Assembly (NCBI RefSeq): GCF_001420915.1
Contig: NZ_CP013021.1
Span: 2,965,001 to 3,029,000, forward strand
Direction of reading: 5' to 3'
DNA from: Agarivorans gilvus
Lineage (GTDB): Bacteria > Pseudomonadota > Gammaproteobacteria > Enterobacterales > Celerinatantimonadaceae
DNA length: 64,000 nt
In this document: piece after piece, positions 9,707-19,037 of the stretch
Numbering within the stretch: the stretch's first letter is position 1
How the letters are laid out: every line of letters starts with the position of its first letter
The notes under the pieces: model-generated
The model's database searches: none
The model's input: the letters and a program-made list of their open reading frames with translations, nothing else
What the model was told of the DNA's origin: nothing
Translations under genes and position numbers: made by a program

Positions 9707-9714
9707 TCATCCAT

Positions 9715-10289
9715 AACAAACATCTCGCTCTGGTCATGCTTTATCGCATAATTAATTAACCTACTAGGCTTTAGCCTAGCTATCTACGTTTGCCGCTTTG
9801 ATAACTTACAGCGCCTTCCCCTATCCTATCAAACTTATCAATTTAAATAGCCTATCACCTTCAAATTACTGACAATATTTGCTTTTCAGTACTATTGGAG
9901 GTGTAGCTCCACTTTGCTTGTTTGCTCAAGTGTAAGAGCTTGGATGAAATGGCTTGCTAGTGGAGTCATGGGCCTTGTTTATCTACTGTCAAGCGCGCCC
10001 ATTTAGCCTTAACTAGGCCAGGCTTGATTCTTGTCAGCTTGCTACTTAGTCGTGAGTTATTATAAATACCATGTTAATCATATGTTTTGTTTTTGTTTTT
10101 ATTAAATGGTGATCCAGCTCAATCTTATACCAAAGTCTAGCTATTATTAGGCTTTATCTAGTGAAAACAGTGGTTTTGAGAATAGTTATAAACTTAACAA
10201 TTCGATAACATTGTTCCGACCGTTAAGCAATTGGTTTAAATAATAAACATTGAGCAACAATGGAATACAACATTTAAAGGGAGAACATT
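9715..10289. other. Long leader of the TRAP operon
   Basis: About 570 A/T-rich bases with no supported gene. It must contain the promoter of the TRAP transporter operon. I see no clear palindromic operator or riboswitch in it. Confidence 0.4.
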
Positions 10290-11361
10290 ATGCTTAAGTC
10301 CCTCTGCAGCAAAACCCTGCTGGCTTCGGCATTAATCGCGTTGAGTTCAACGGCGATGGCCGCGGATAAAGTATATCGATTGAAGTTAGCCGAAACCTGG
10401 GGGCCAAATTTCCCGGTGTTTGGTGACGCGGTTAAAAACATGGTGAAGATGGCTGAAGAGATGTCTGATGGCCGTTTACAAATTCGAGTGGATTCGGCCA
10501 ATAAACATAAAGCCCCATTTGGCGTGTTTGATTTAGTCAAAAGTGGCCAATACGACCTTGGTCATAGTGCGTCTTATTACTATAAAGGCAAACTGCCCAC
10601 CACCATGTATTTCACTACCATGCCCTTTGGTATGAATGCCCCGAACAATACGCTTGGTTCCAATATGGCGGTGGTCAGGAATTAATGGATGAAGTGTATG
10701 CCGAGCATAACTTGGTGCCTTTTCCCGGCGGTAATACCGGGGTACAAATGGGCGGTTGGTTCCGTAAGGAAATTAATTCGGTGGATGACCTAGCCAACTT
10801 AAAGATGCGCATTCCCGGTTTTGCGGGTGAAGTATTGGCTAAATTGGGGGCGACTCCGGTTAATATTCCCCCGGTGAGCTATATACCGCCTTAGAACGCA
10901 ATACCATCGATGCTTTGGAGTGGGTGGGGCCTTCTTTAGATTTACGAATGGGCTTTCATAAAATCGCGCCCTATTACTACATGGGCTGGCATGAACCTGC
11001 CACCGAGTTGATGTTTATCGCTAACAAGAAAAAGTTAGAGAGCCTACCTAAAGATTTGCAAGCGATCCTGACTACCTCAATGCGTAAAGCGGCTTACGAT
11101 ATGTTTATTCATTCCTACGCCGAAAGCGCTAAAAACTGGCAAACCATGTTGCAAGAATTTCCCAATATTCAGGTAAAAACTTTCCCTGCTGAGGTAATGG
11201 CGGCAATGAAAAAGGCCACCGATGACCTAGTGAAGGAGAAGGCTGAAACGGATCCGATGGCGGCGAGAATAATTCAGTCTCAGCAACAGTATATGAAGTT
11301 AATTCGTGCCTATACCGCGATTTCAGAACAGGGTTATTTAAACAGTACCGAAGATTTGTAG
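10290..11361 (+). pseudogene. dctP: TRAP transporter solute-binding protein, two apparent frameshifts
   Basis: This is the periplasmic solute receptor of a tripartite (TRAP) importer that works with DctQ and DctM. The signal peptide ends STAMA-ADK. The gene is read in three frames: 10290-10642, 10643-10872 and 10873-11361. Each break is one base lost in a C run (CCCC at 10639-10642, CCCCC at 10868-10872). Adding one C to each gives an unbroken 357-residue protein with normal sequence across the joins (APEQYAWFQYGGGQELMDE and NIPPGELYTALERN). The motif ALEWVGPSLDLRMGFHK and the YYYMGWHEP region resemble alpha-keto acid receptors such as TakP, so a 2-oxo acid is the likeliest substrate (inference). 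Ribosome site AAAGGGAGAAC. Confidence 0.85.
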
Positions 11362-11433
11362 TCGCTCCAGCGGCTAGCTTATTAGCTAGTCGCTGCTTTT
11401 GCTGAGGCAAACAAAGCTATAGGGAGGTTAATC

Positions 11434-11933
11434 ATGTTGCGTTGGCAACAAGCGGTGGATCGGTTTTCTAAGGGAATAGCAGTACTGACAGCGATATTAA
11501 TGTTGTTAATGCTGGTGAATATTTTTTATGACGTGGTGATGCGTTATTTCTTTCGTTCCAGTTCTATTGGTATGCAGGAGTTAGAGTGGCATTTGTTTGC
11601 CGCGATGTTTTTATTAGGCATCGCCTCTACCCTTCAAGCCGAAGGGCATGTGCGAGTAGACATTATTTATGACAAGTTATCGGCGCGTGCTCAGGCTTGG
11701 ATAGACAGTTTGGGGGTGGTGTTTTTTCTGTGGCCATTTTGTGCCTTGGTGGCTTGGTATGGTTATGATTTTGCGTTGGAATCTTATCATTTGGGAGAAA
11801 CCAGCGGCGATCCGGGGGCTTAAGCCACCGCTGGATTATTAAATCGATGATCCCCATTTCTGCAGTTTGTCTGGCCGTTAGTGGTTTAGGTATGTTACTT
11901 AAAAATCTCATTCAGCTACGAAATAAGGCCTAG
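11434..11933 (+). pseudogene. dctQ: TRAP transporter small permease, apparent frameshift
   Basis: The small integral membrane subunit, four expected helices. The open frame ends early at 11823 (GDPGA stop). One extra G in the GGGGG run at 11814-11818 lets it continue as GGLSHRWIIKS and on to the stop at 11933, giving 166 residues, the normal DctQ size, with the fourth helix (ISAVCLAVSGLGMLL) restored. The ribosome site AGGGAGGTTA is strong. It lies 72 bases after dctP and 26 bases before dctM. The run-length defect points to base-calling error, but true inactivation is not excluded. Confidence 0.85.
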
Positions 11934-11959
11934 CTGCTACTCATTAAAAGGATGTTGTC

Positions 11960-13252
11960 ATGATCGGGATTATCATGTTTTTTGTGGCCTTAGTGATGCT
12001 GCTCACTGGCTTTCCTGTGGCCTTTGTATTTGGTGGAGTGGCCTTGGTTTTTGGGGTCTTGTCGGAAGGTTTCGAGCTGTTCGCCTTCATGCCTTACCGC
12101 ATCATGAGCATCATGCAAAACTCGGTTTTGATGGCGGTACCCTTATTTATCTTCATGGGCATTGTATTGCAAAAGACCCGCCTCGCAGAACAATTACTTG
12201 AAGCCATGGGCCAGCTATTTGGCCGAGTGCGCGGTGGCCTAGCGGTGTCCACCATTTTGGTGGGGGCCTTGCTGGCCGCGTCAACTGGGGTAGTGGGCGC
12301 ATCGGTAGTTGCCATGGGGGTGATCTCCTTGCCGGTGATGCTGAAATATAAATATGATAAGCGCTTGGCTACTGGGGTCATTTGTGCCTCCGGTACCCTT
12401 GGGCAGATTATTCCGCCGTCGATCATTTTGATTATTCTGGGTGATGTGATGGGTGTGCCGGTGGGTGACTTGTTTAAAGCGGCTCTCCTTCCTGGAGCCG
12501 TGCTGGTGGGTGCCTTTATTATTTATGTCTTGGCGGTGTCCTTTTTTAAACCTAGCTCGGCACCTGCATTACCGGCTAACGAAGCCGCTGGGCATGGCGT
12601 ACAGCCTTGTTGGAATGCTTTTAAGGCCATTGCCCCTCCCTTAAGCTTAATGGTAGCGGTGTTGGGCTCGATTTTTTACGGAATTGCCACGCCAACCGAG
12701 TCATCGGCGATTGGTGGGGTGGGCGCCATCTTATTGTCGATCATCTATCGTCAATTCTCTTGGTCGATTATCTACGAAGCGGCGCTAGAAACGGTGAAGG
12801 TGACCGCCATGGTATTTGCTATTTTCATCGGTGCCACGGCGTTTTCAATGGTGTTTTCTTACACCGGTGGTGAAGAGGTCATTGAAGAAGTCATGACTAG
12901 CCTTCCCGGTGAAAAGTGGGGATTTTTGATCCTTACCATGCTGGTGATTTTGGTATTGGGTTTCTTCATCGATTTTGTAGAGATCTCATTTATCGTGGTG
13001 CCAATGTTATATCCAGTAGCCGATATACTGGGCATTGATCTCGCCTGGTTTGCCATTTTAATTGCGATGAACTTACAGACCTCTTTCCTCACTCCGCCCT
13101 TTGGTTTTAGTTTGTTTTATCTAAAAGGGGTGGCACCGCCGCAAGTGCAGACTATGGACATTTACAAGGGGGTGATTCCCTTTATTAGCCTGCAAATACT
13201 GGTATTAATATCGATTTTACTCTTCCCCGAGTTTTATGGGTTCACGCCTTAA
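11960..13252 (+). CDS. dctM: TRAP transporter large permease
   Basis: A 430-residue DctM subunit, which carries the sodium-coupled transport path. About 11-12 hydrophobic segments are visible, with the family signatures GASVVAMGVISLPVML, the loop CASGTLGQIIPPS in the first half, and LTPPFGFSLFYLKG in the second half. The N-terminus IGIIMFFVALVMLLTGFPVAF is typical. The frame is intact, unlike both genes before it. Ribosome site AAAGGATG. Confidence 0.95.
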   Translation: MIGIIMFFVALVMLLTGFPVAFVFGGVALVFGVLSEGFELFAFMPYRIMSIMQNSVLMAVPLFIFMGIVLQKTRLAEQLLEAMGQLFGRVRGGLAVSTILVGALLAASTGVVGASVVAMGVISLPVMLKYKYDKRLATGVICASGTLGQIIPPSIILIILGDVMGVPVGDLFKAALLPGAVLVGAFIIYVLAVSFFKPSSAPALPANEAAGHGVQPCWNAFKAIAPPLSLMVAVLGSIFYGIATPTESSAIGGVGAILLSIIYRQFSWSIIYEAALETVKVTAMVFAIFIGATAFSMVFSYTGGEEVIEEVMTSLPGEKWGFLILTMLVILVLGFFIDFVEISFIVVPMLYPVADILGIDLAWFAILIAMNLQTSFLTPPFGFSLFYLKGVAPPQVQTMDIYKGVIPFISLQILVLISILLFPEFYGFTP

Positions 13253-13269
13253 GTAAGCGGCTGCGAGCT

Positions 13270-13302
13270 CAGCGCCTTGGTTCACTATTCACTAAGGCGC
13301 TG
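13270..13302 (+). terminator. Hairpin after the TRAP operon
   Basis: Arms CAGCGCCTT and AAGGCGCTG with a 15-base loop lie 18 bases after the dctM stop. No T run follows, so terminator strength is uncertain. Confidence 0.5.
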
Positions 13303-13527
13303 GGTTAAAGTCATAGCACTGAGCCTTTAATTAAAAAGAGGTTTTGCAGGGGAAAGGAGATGAGGAAAATACCAGCAATTAGAAACGGCGCAGCCGGCAC
13401 CGCTAGCAGAGTGGAAAGGCGTAGCACCCACATTGGGGTGTTGCTGCCAAACATCTAAAAGCGACAACCGGCTTACTATAAGCATGGTTGCCGCCGTCAA
13501 TTAGGTCAAGTTAATGTTTTAAAAATG

Positions 13528-14163
13528 TTAACCGGATGTTGCTTTTTGTTTGTTGTAACGATGCCGATAAGCTTCAGGAATGGCCGCTAATTGTTGTTGT
13601 TTTAAGGCCGCTAGCGCCTTGAGTAAGGGTTGAGAGTCTAGATTTTCTAACACTTGTAGACTGTAGGCGATGGCTTCAATGGTTGATAGGCCTTTATCTA
13701 TGGAGGTTTTTCTTATCACATACTGGCCTTCTGGTGGCGCTGCAAAATGAAACTGAGTGATGTGCTGCAACCAAGGGTTAAGGTGCCATAGTTTTTTGGC
13801 TTTACGCCAAGTGCCGTCAAGAAAAATCAATTGTAGCGGCTTATTAGCGCTTAGCGCTTTATTCAAGCGGGTTACTTGGTTTTCTATGGCTTGGCTAAGC
13901 GGACTCGGGTAGATGAGGGCGAAGGCCTCGGGTTGGCTAAGCACTCGCTGTTTTAGCTGCTGGAAGTCGTCTGGGCTTTCACCAATAATTAATTCGGCCT
14001 TGGCTAGCGCCTGATAAGCCAGTAGGGCGGTGCCCTTAGCATGTTGTTGCTCGCTGCTGTGCTGCATAATCAGCACTGGATGTTGATTGTGACAAGGCTG
14101 AATATGCGCACAAAGACAGTGGCTTTGCGGGCGTAAGCAGTGGCTGCAGCTGGGACGACTCAT
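13528..14163 (-). CDS. tapT: DTW-domain tRNA-uridine aminocarboxypropyltransferase
   Basis: A 211-residue DTW/TDD-family enzyme. E. coli TapT (YfiP) makes acp3U at position 47 in the variable loop of several tRNAs using S-adenosylmethionine. Visible features are a Cys cluster at the start (CSHCLRPQSHCLC), as in zinc-bearing members, MQHSSEQQHAKGT, and the name motif as DGTWRKAKKLW, with YVIRKTS and LSTIEAIAYSL afterwards. The ATG at 14163 follows AAGAGAAAA. Monocistronic. Confidence 0.88.
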   Translation of the reverse strand: MSRPSCSHCLRPQSHCLCAHIQPCHNQHPVLIMQHSSEQQHAKGTALLAYQALAKAELIIGESPDDFQQLKQRVLSQPEAFALIYPSPLSQAIENQVTRLNKALSANKPLQLIFLDGTWRKAKKLWHLNPWLQHITQFHFAAPPEGQYVIRKTSIDKGLSTIEAIAYSLQVLENLDSQPLLKALAALKQQQLAAIPEAYRHRYNKQKATSG

Positions 14164-14212
14164 TTTTTCTCTTGGTTAATGGCAATGGCTCATTATAACG
14201 GCTTGTTGGTGT

Positions 14213-15007
14213 TTATTCATCGCCACTGGTTTGTTGTAGCAGCCAAGCGTGAATATCTTGCGGACAGTGTTTCGACAAATGTAAGTAGCTGGCCAGTTCG
14301 CCAAAAGGCTCGGGCCACGCCTTAAGTTGTCCTTCTGCCAGTCTCGATTCAACACTGATTTCTGGCAATATTGCCCAGCCGAGGCCGGCTTCTAAGGCAT
14401 CCAGTAACAAGGTTTCGCCAACAAACAATTTATTTTGCTGGTTCTCCCTAATATCGAATAGCTTTAAATAATCATCAAAGGCGTGTCGGTGGTTGGCCAA
14501 CCTCGGATGGGCCACTTTGATTAGCTTGGCTTTACGCCACGGATACACTTGATAGTCTTGATGATGGGCGCGCGCCGAGAAGCTGAAATGGATGTTGTGT
14601 TGTTGGCTATTAGAGAACTGTAATTCTAATAAAGGCTCAAAGCTTTGTAGGTGACAGGCTAATAAGGTTAACCAAGGGCTGGGAAACCAGTGTTGATAGC
14701 TAATATTCACGCTAAGGCTTTTCCCCAGTTGTAGATAACGACAATGCTGAGTGAGCTCTTGATAGCGAGCCAATATTAGTTCGGCTTGTTCAATAAGTGC
14801 TAATCCGTCAGGGCTAAGCTGGTAAAAGCGCGCAGCGGGTATAAATAGCTGACAGCCCAAAGTTTGTTGCAATGACTGAATCTGCGCCTGAAGCTCGGGT
14901 TCACTGCATTTGAGTTGCTGGGCGGTTTTAGCCAGCTCTCCGTACTTGGCTAGGCTAACAAAGGCTAGTAGTGCTTGTTGTTGGGCATTTTCATCCATCA
15001 TAAGCAT
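14213..15007 (-). CDS. LysR-type transcriptional regulator, short form
   Basis: 264 residues with an N-terminal helix-turn-helix of LysR type (LLAFVSLAKYGELAKTAQQL, then LQAQIQSLQQTLGCQLF) and a shortened effector domain ending with a GLGWAILPEISVE-type motif. It is about 35 residues shorter than usual LysR proteins. Its start overlaps the end of the next upstream regulator by 17 bases, so the two are translationally coupled. The target is unknown. Confidence 0.75.
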   Translation of the reverse strand: MLMMDENAQQQALLAFVSLAKYGELAKTAQQLKCSEPELQAQIQSLQQTLGCQLFIPAARFYQLSPDGLALIEQAELILARYQELTQHCRYLQLGKSLSVNISYQHWFPSPWLTLLACHLQSFEPLLELQFSNSQQHNIHFSFSARAHHQDYQVYPWRKAKLIKVAHPRLANHRHAFDDYLKLFDIRENQQNKLFVGETLLLDALEAGLGWAILPEISVESRLAEGQLKAWPEPFGELASYLHLSKHCPQDIHAWLLQQTSGDE

Positions 15008-15842
15008 TCAGCCCTAGTAGGTTTAGACACTGTGCCACTTGGCTGTCGTATTGCTTGCTCAACCAGAGGATTTCGATTTCCAATTTATTAGCCGAGAAGT
15101 AATTGCTTAAATGCAGCTCCACCAAGCTACCATTTCTAAAGCTATGTTCTAGCCAATGTCGCGGGGCCAATGCCCAACCCATGCCCAGTACTAGTAAGTC
15201 GTGTAACATTTCGCGGTGGCTAATTTGCCAACGGTTCACTCGATTGAGTTTTAAGTCTACTGGGAGCTGGCTTAGGCACAGTTGTCGCTGCGCTTGCAGT
15301 TGCTCGGCGCTGAGCTGTTGGTGCTTGGTGAGGCTGTGGTTGGCCGAGCAGGCCAAGGCTAGGTTTAAGTTGCAATAGCGTCTAGAGTGGGTTTTTGGCG
15401 GTTTTTGCGCTTGTGCCACCCTTAATACCATATCTAGCTCGCCGCTTGCTAATTGCTGTAGTAAGGGGCCGCTGTCTAGTTGTACGATTTGCAGTTGCTG
15501 CAAGGATAACTCACTAATAAACCGAGGATAGCTGCGTAATAAGCTTTGGGTGGGCACGAATTGATCCAAGCCTATGGTGATTTTTCGCGCCGCAGGTTTG
15601 CTATGGGGGCGTTGCAACAGGTTGCTGATTTGCTGCTGTAATTGTTTGGTGCGTTTATACAGTAGTTCGCCCTGGGGAGTGAGCTTGCTGTAATCGGCAT
15701 TAAATAGCGAACACCTGAGGCTATTTTCTAAGTCACGAAAGACTTGCTCGTGTTGCCCTTTACTCGACACCTCTGGGTAGTGGTGGCGCTGTTCGTAGGC
15801 TTCAATAAAACGGCAGAGTAAGTTGAGATCGGGTTGTTGCAT
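14991..15842 (-). CDS. LysR-like regulator with diverged DNA-binding domain
   Basis: A 283-residue paralogue-like partner of the downstream LysR gene. The effector-binding part is clear (ITIGLDQFVPTQSLL, SGELDMVLRV, LLVLGMGWALAPRHWLE). The helix-turn-helix is poorly conserved: the usual Ala-rich recognition helix is replaced by EVSSKGQHEQVFRDLENSL. It may bind unusual DNA or act by pairing with the protein encoded next. The two genes appear to form a small operon facing away from the ORF at 16135. Confidence 0.65.
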   Translation of the reverse strand: MQQPDLNLLCRFIEAYEQRHHYPEVSSKGQHEQVFRDLENSLRCSLFNADYSKLTPQGELLYKRTKQLQQQISNLLQRPHSKPAARKITIGLDQFVPTQSLLRSYPRFISELSLQQLQIVQLDSGPLLQQLASGELDMVLRVAQAQKPPKTHSRRYCNLNLALACSANHSLTKHQQLSAEQLQAQRQLCLSQLPVDLKLNRVNRWQISHREMLHDLLVLGMGWALAPRHWLEHSFRNGSLVELHLSNYFSANKLEIEILWLSKQYDSQVAQCLNLLGLNAYDG

Positions 15843-16134
15843 GCGAATGCCAATTTATCCATTTGGTTTAAGGCTAGCAGAATTTGTCTGCTTCGATGAG
15901 CTCAGGCCCATATGGTCTAGTGCTTAGGCTGGGGTTTTCGTGGCGTTTAAAGCGCCTGGTGCTAGGCTATCTGCTGCTGGTTGGAGCTAACTTTGATTGG
16001 AAAATAAGCAGAATGCCCGCCGCATGAAAATAGCGCTTGTCGCCAAGCAAAACCCGTGATAAATGTAAGTTAAGCGGTAGCTTTTTTGCTTGCTACCCTT
16101 GAGCGCTAGCTATTTCTAGTGGTGAGGAGTGCTT

Positions 16135-16344
16135 ATGATAAATAGCAATGATTTCGCAAAAACCGGCTTGCTAAACCGTTATTTGGCAGAACGAGAACAG
16201 TATTTTAAGGGAGCATGTTGTTTTGTTCCTGATTCCCATGAAGATCTGCAACAACAGCAGCAAAGTGCCTTACAACACGCCTATCAACAATCTTGGATTA
16301 GTATTTCAGAGTTTCAACATTGGTCACAGCAGCTCGGCTTATGA
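16135..16344 (+). CDS. Small conserved-looking protein, unknown function
   Basis: 69 residues, Gln-rich, no membrane segment (NDFAKTGLLNRYLAEREQYF, then HAYQQSWISISEFQHWSQQL). The ATG at 16135 has GAGGAG six bases upstream, which is why I prefer it to the GTG at 16129. Its 3' end overlaps the convergent menE end by 31 bases. I do not recognise the family. Confidence 0.55.
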   Translation: MINSNDFAKTGLLNRYLAEREQYFKGACCFVPDSHEDLQQQQQSALQHAYQQSWISISEFQHWSQQLGL

Positions 16345-17717
16345 TTAGCCAGCTTGCTTAGCTCGCTTCTTGAGGGTTTCAGCGAGAGCTGCTGAGGTAG
16401 TTCATAATAGGCGATCGGTAATTTGATCGCCGCTAAACGCTCACGTAAAAATGTTTCTAGTTGCTCCGTCTTAAATGAGGTTGCGTAACGAATAAAGGCC
16501 ACCGGTCGCTGACCATATTCTGGACTATGTTGAGCCACCACAATGGCTTGAGCAATTGAAGGGTATTGCAGCAAGGCCCATTCTATTTCTTCTGGCTGAA
16601 TATTTTCACCGGCGCAAATAAACATGTTATTGCTGCGGCCCTGTATCGTTAGCTGGGCGCCGTTAATTGTCCCTAAATCACCACTGTTAAACCAGCCCTC
16701 GGCGTCGCAGGGCAGAATGGCCTCGCCATTTTGCCAATAGCCTAAGCACAAGGTTTGGCCACGTAAATAAATCTCACCCCGATGGATCTTGGCGCGACGA
16801 TGCGGTAGCAGCTGATAGGCGCTTTGTTCGAGGCGGTGACGGCGGGTGGCAATTTGTGAGCTCATCTCACTGCTGCCATAAGAGCTGTATACCTCAAAGC
16901 CCCGACTCAGCGCTTGTTCGATAAGGTTATCGTTGCAGGCCGCGCCACCGACTAGAATGTGTTTTAGCTGCAAACAGTGAGCCCAAAATTTTTGTTCGGT
17001 CAGCAAGCGGTACAACTGGGTTGGCACCAATGATACATGACTGGCTTGGTTACTGTTTAAATCAGCAAATAGCTGGCCTTTATTTTGCGCCACTACAATT
17101 TGCGCCCCCGCTAACAAACAGCGCCAGACAATGGCTTGCCCGCCAATATGGTAAAGCGGTAGCGACAATAGCCACTGGTCTTGGTCATCGAGCGGGATCA
17201 TCGCTTGTGAACCCAGAGCGCTGTAGTAGTGGTTACGCCAGCAATGTACCACCGCTTTGGCTGGGCCGCTGCTACCCGAGGTAAATACCACGCTCATTGG
17301 CCGTTCACTGTCTAGGGCTATGGGCTGGTGGCTCAGCGCCAAATGAGGGTCGAAATTAATTCGTCGAGGTCCCTCTAACTTGAGTTCAGAATCGCTCCAA
17401 TAGAATTGGCAATCAAGCTGCTCGCTTAATTGCTGCAATTGGCTGAGCGGGTGATGGTGATTGATTGGGCAAAATAAATAACCCAAATGTAAGCTGCAGA
17501 GTTGCAATAGCAGTATTGGCAGCGGATCAGCAGAAAAGCAACATAGTCGGCTGCCCTTGGTAAGCCCTTGTTGTTGTAACTGGGCGGCGGTGGACGCGAC
17601 CATGTTATAGAGCTGTTGATAGCTAAATTGCTGCCCATCAATGCTTAAGGCAATATGTTTCGGCCTTAGTTGGCATTGCTGGAAAAGTGGCTGTTGTGAG
17701 AGAGGTATCGCTGTCAT
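16314..17717 (-). CDS. menE: o-succinylbenzoate--CoA ligase (MenE-like)
   Basis: A 467-residue ANL-superfamily adenylating enzyme. The phosphate loop is VVFTSGSSGPAKAVVHCWRN, the adenine loop is YSSYGSSEMSSQ, the hinge is GWFNSGDLG, and the catalytic lysine region is SLKPSRSELSKL near the C-terminus. The short length and the NHYYSALGSQ and LPLYHIGGQAI sections fit MenE, which activates o-succinylbenzoate with ATP and CoA for menaquinone synthesis. No other men gene is nearby, so assignment rests on sequence pattern alone; another acyl-CoA ligase is possible. Confidence 0.78.
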   Translation of the reverse strand: MTAIPLSQQPLFQQCQLRPKHIALSIDGQQFSYQQLYNMVASTAAQLQQQGLTKGSRLCCFSADPLPILLLQLCSLHLGYLFCPINHHHPLSQLQQLSEQLDCQFYWSDSELKLEGPRRINFDPHLALSHQPIALDSERPMSVVFTSGSSGPAKAVVHCWRNHYYSALGSQAMIPLDDQDQWLLSLPLYHIGGQAIVWRCLLAGAQIVVAQNKGQLFADLNSNQASHVSLVPTQLYRLLTEQKFWAHCLQLKHILVGGAACNDNLIEQALSRGFEVYSSYGSSEMSSQIATRRHRLEQSAYQLLPHRRAKIHRGEIYLRGQTLCLGYWQNGEAILPCDAEGWFNSGDLGTINGAQLTIQGRSNNMFICAGENIQPEEIEWALLQYPSIAQAIVVAQHSPEYGQRPVAFIRYATSFKTEQLETFLRERLAAIKLPIAYYELPQQLSLKPSRSELSKLANHKPSCCDQC

Positions 17718-17747
17718 GGCGGCATTATGCCGTAGTTTCCTAAATTT

Positions 17748-17779
17748 GTCGCCGCCGCAAAGGGCTTTGCGGCGGCGAC
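17748..17779 (-). terminator. Strong hairpin between urease operon and menE
   Basis: Fifteen-base perfect arms GTCGCCGCCGCAAAG and CTTTGCGGCGGCGAC around a short GG turn. It lies just past the ureJ stop on the minus strand and before menE. The minus-strand follow-on is A/T-rich rather than a full U run. Confidence 0.7.
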
Positions 17780-17789
17780 CGTATCTGGC

Positions 17790-18359
17790 TTAAGCGATTA
17801 GTGCGCTAAGACCGAAGGCACCCGCTACACCAGCAATGGCACGAGTGAATTTTTCGCCGTATTGGCTGCGCTGTAGTTGTTTACCAATGAAGTAACCACT
17901 ACAGATTAGCGCTACTGAGCTGCTGATGAAGCCAGCAAAGAACAGTTTAAGATCGGCCGCTGCCGGTACTTCGTTGCCGTGGGCAGCACCGTGTAAGGCC
18001 GCCACTAAACACACGACTAGGCTAGCGATGCCAGCCGAGCGCGGCAGTACTTTGGCTACCAATACCGCCATCACTAATAGCGAGATAGCTAAACCAGTTT
18101 CTAACATCGGTGGCACAAAGCCCATGTTGGCTACGATGGCTGCCAATACCAAAGCGAATAAACTCTGGGCTAGGCTCAGCTTTAACTTGCCGCTCTGACT
18201 GGCAAGTAGACCAATTAAGCTTAAAGCGATTAGGTGATCTAAGCCGGTAAGTGGATGCAATAAGCCGTCGCTTAGTCCGTGGTGATGACCTTCGTGAGCG
18301 AAGCTGGGTAAGCTGATTAATAGGCCAGCGGCCAGAGCGAGTAGTCTTTTCATGATCAA
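17790..18359 (-). CDS. ureJ: HupE/UreJ family nickel permease-like protein
   Basis: A 189-residue membrane protein of the HupE/UreJ family, expected to supply nickel for urease. After the signal peptide the mature protein opens with the metal-binding cluster HEGHHHG, followed by LLHPLTGLDHLIAL, the family signature. About six hydrophobic segments follow, including GAAHGNEVP. Last gene of the ure operon, 18 bases after ureG. Confidence 0.88.
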   Translation of the reverse strand: MIMKRLLALAAGLLISLPSFAHEGHHHGLSDGLLHPLTGLDHLIALSLIGLLASQSGKLKLSLAQSLFALVLAAIVANMGFVPPMLETGLAISLLVMAVLVAKVLPRSAGIASLVVCLVAALHGAAHGNEVPAAADLKLFFAGFISSSVALICSGYFIGKQLQRSQYGEKFTRAIAGVAGAFGLSALIA

Positions 18360-18377
18360 TATCCTTATAAAAATAGA

Positions 18378-19013
18378 TTAGTTAGCGGTGGTGGCTGCTT
18401 CTTCGAGCATGCCTTGTTCAATAATAAAGTTGATGATGTCTTGTAAGCCTTCGTTGGTTTTTAGATTACTGAAGACAAAAGGACGCTCACCGCGCATTTT
18501 CTTGGCATCGCGATCCATCACCTCTAGGGAGGCGCCCACATGAGGAGCAAGATCGGTTTTGTTGATGATCAATAAGTCTGATTTAGTGATGCCGGGGCCA
18601 CCCTTACGGGGGATCTTGTCGCCAGCACTCACATCGATCACATACAGCGTTAAGTCGCTAAGCTCTGGGCTAAAGGTGGCGCTAAGGTTGTCACCGCCAC
18701 TTTCCACTAATACTAAGTCTAAGCCCTGATGGCGACGATTTAGCTCGGCAATTGCGGCTAGGTTCATCGAGGCATCTTCGCGAATGGCGGTATGCGGACA
18801 GCCACCGGTTTCAACGCCTAGAATACGATCTTCAGCTAGGGCGTTATTACGCAACAAAAACTGGGCATCTTCCTTGGTATAAATATCGTTGGTGACCACG
18901 GCTAGGTTGAAGCGATCTTTTAGCTCGCGGCAAAGGGCGGTGAGTAGGGCAGTTTTGCCTGAGCCCACTGGACCACCAACACCAACACGTAAAGTTTGTT
19001 TTATGCTCATCAT
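18378..19013 (-). CDS. ureG: Urease accessory GTPase UreG
   Basis: A 211-residue SIMIBI GTPase that delivers nickel to urease with UreE, UreF and UreD. P-loop GVGGPVGSGKTALL (about 11-24), switch and metal motif ETGGCPHTAIRED (Cys-Pro-His binds nickel), VESGGDNLSATFSPEL, and base recognition NKTDLAPHVGA. It is intact. The start follows AGAGGAACA, 24 bases after ureF. Confidence 0.97.
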   Translation of the reverse strand: MMSIKQTLRVGVGGPVGSGKTALLTALCRELKDRFNLAVVTNDIYTKEDAQFLLRNNALAEDRILGVETGGCPHTAIREDASMNLAAIAELNRRHQGLDLVLVESGGDNLSATFSPELSDLTLYVIDVSAGDKIPRKGGPGITKSDLLIINKTDLAPHVGASLEVMDRDAKKMRGERPFVFSNLKTNEGLQDIINFIIEQGMLEEAATTAN

Positions 19014-19037
19014 TGTTCCTCTTATCTGCAGCTGCTC

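Noticed and set aside
10274..10540. Minus-strand frame opposite dctP
   Set aside because: Antisense of the dctP coding sequence.
10639..11823. Programmed frameshifting in dctP and dctQ
   Set aside because: No slippery heptamer with downstream structure of the known type; breaks are at simple G/C runs, as in ureC, ureD and the GGDEF gene.
13361..13459. 32-codon frame starting ATGAGGAAAATACC
   Set aside because: The AGGAG is directly adjacent to ATG (no spacer) and the translation looks random.
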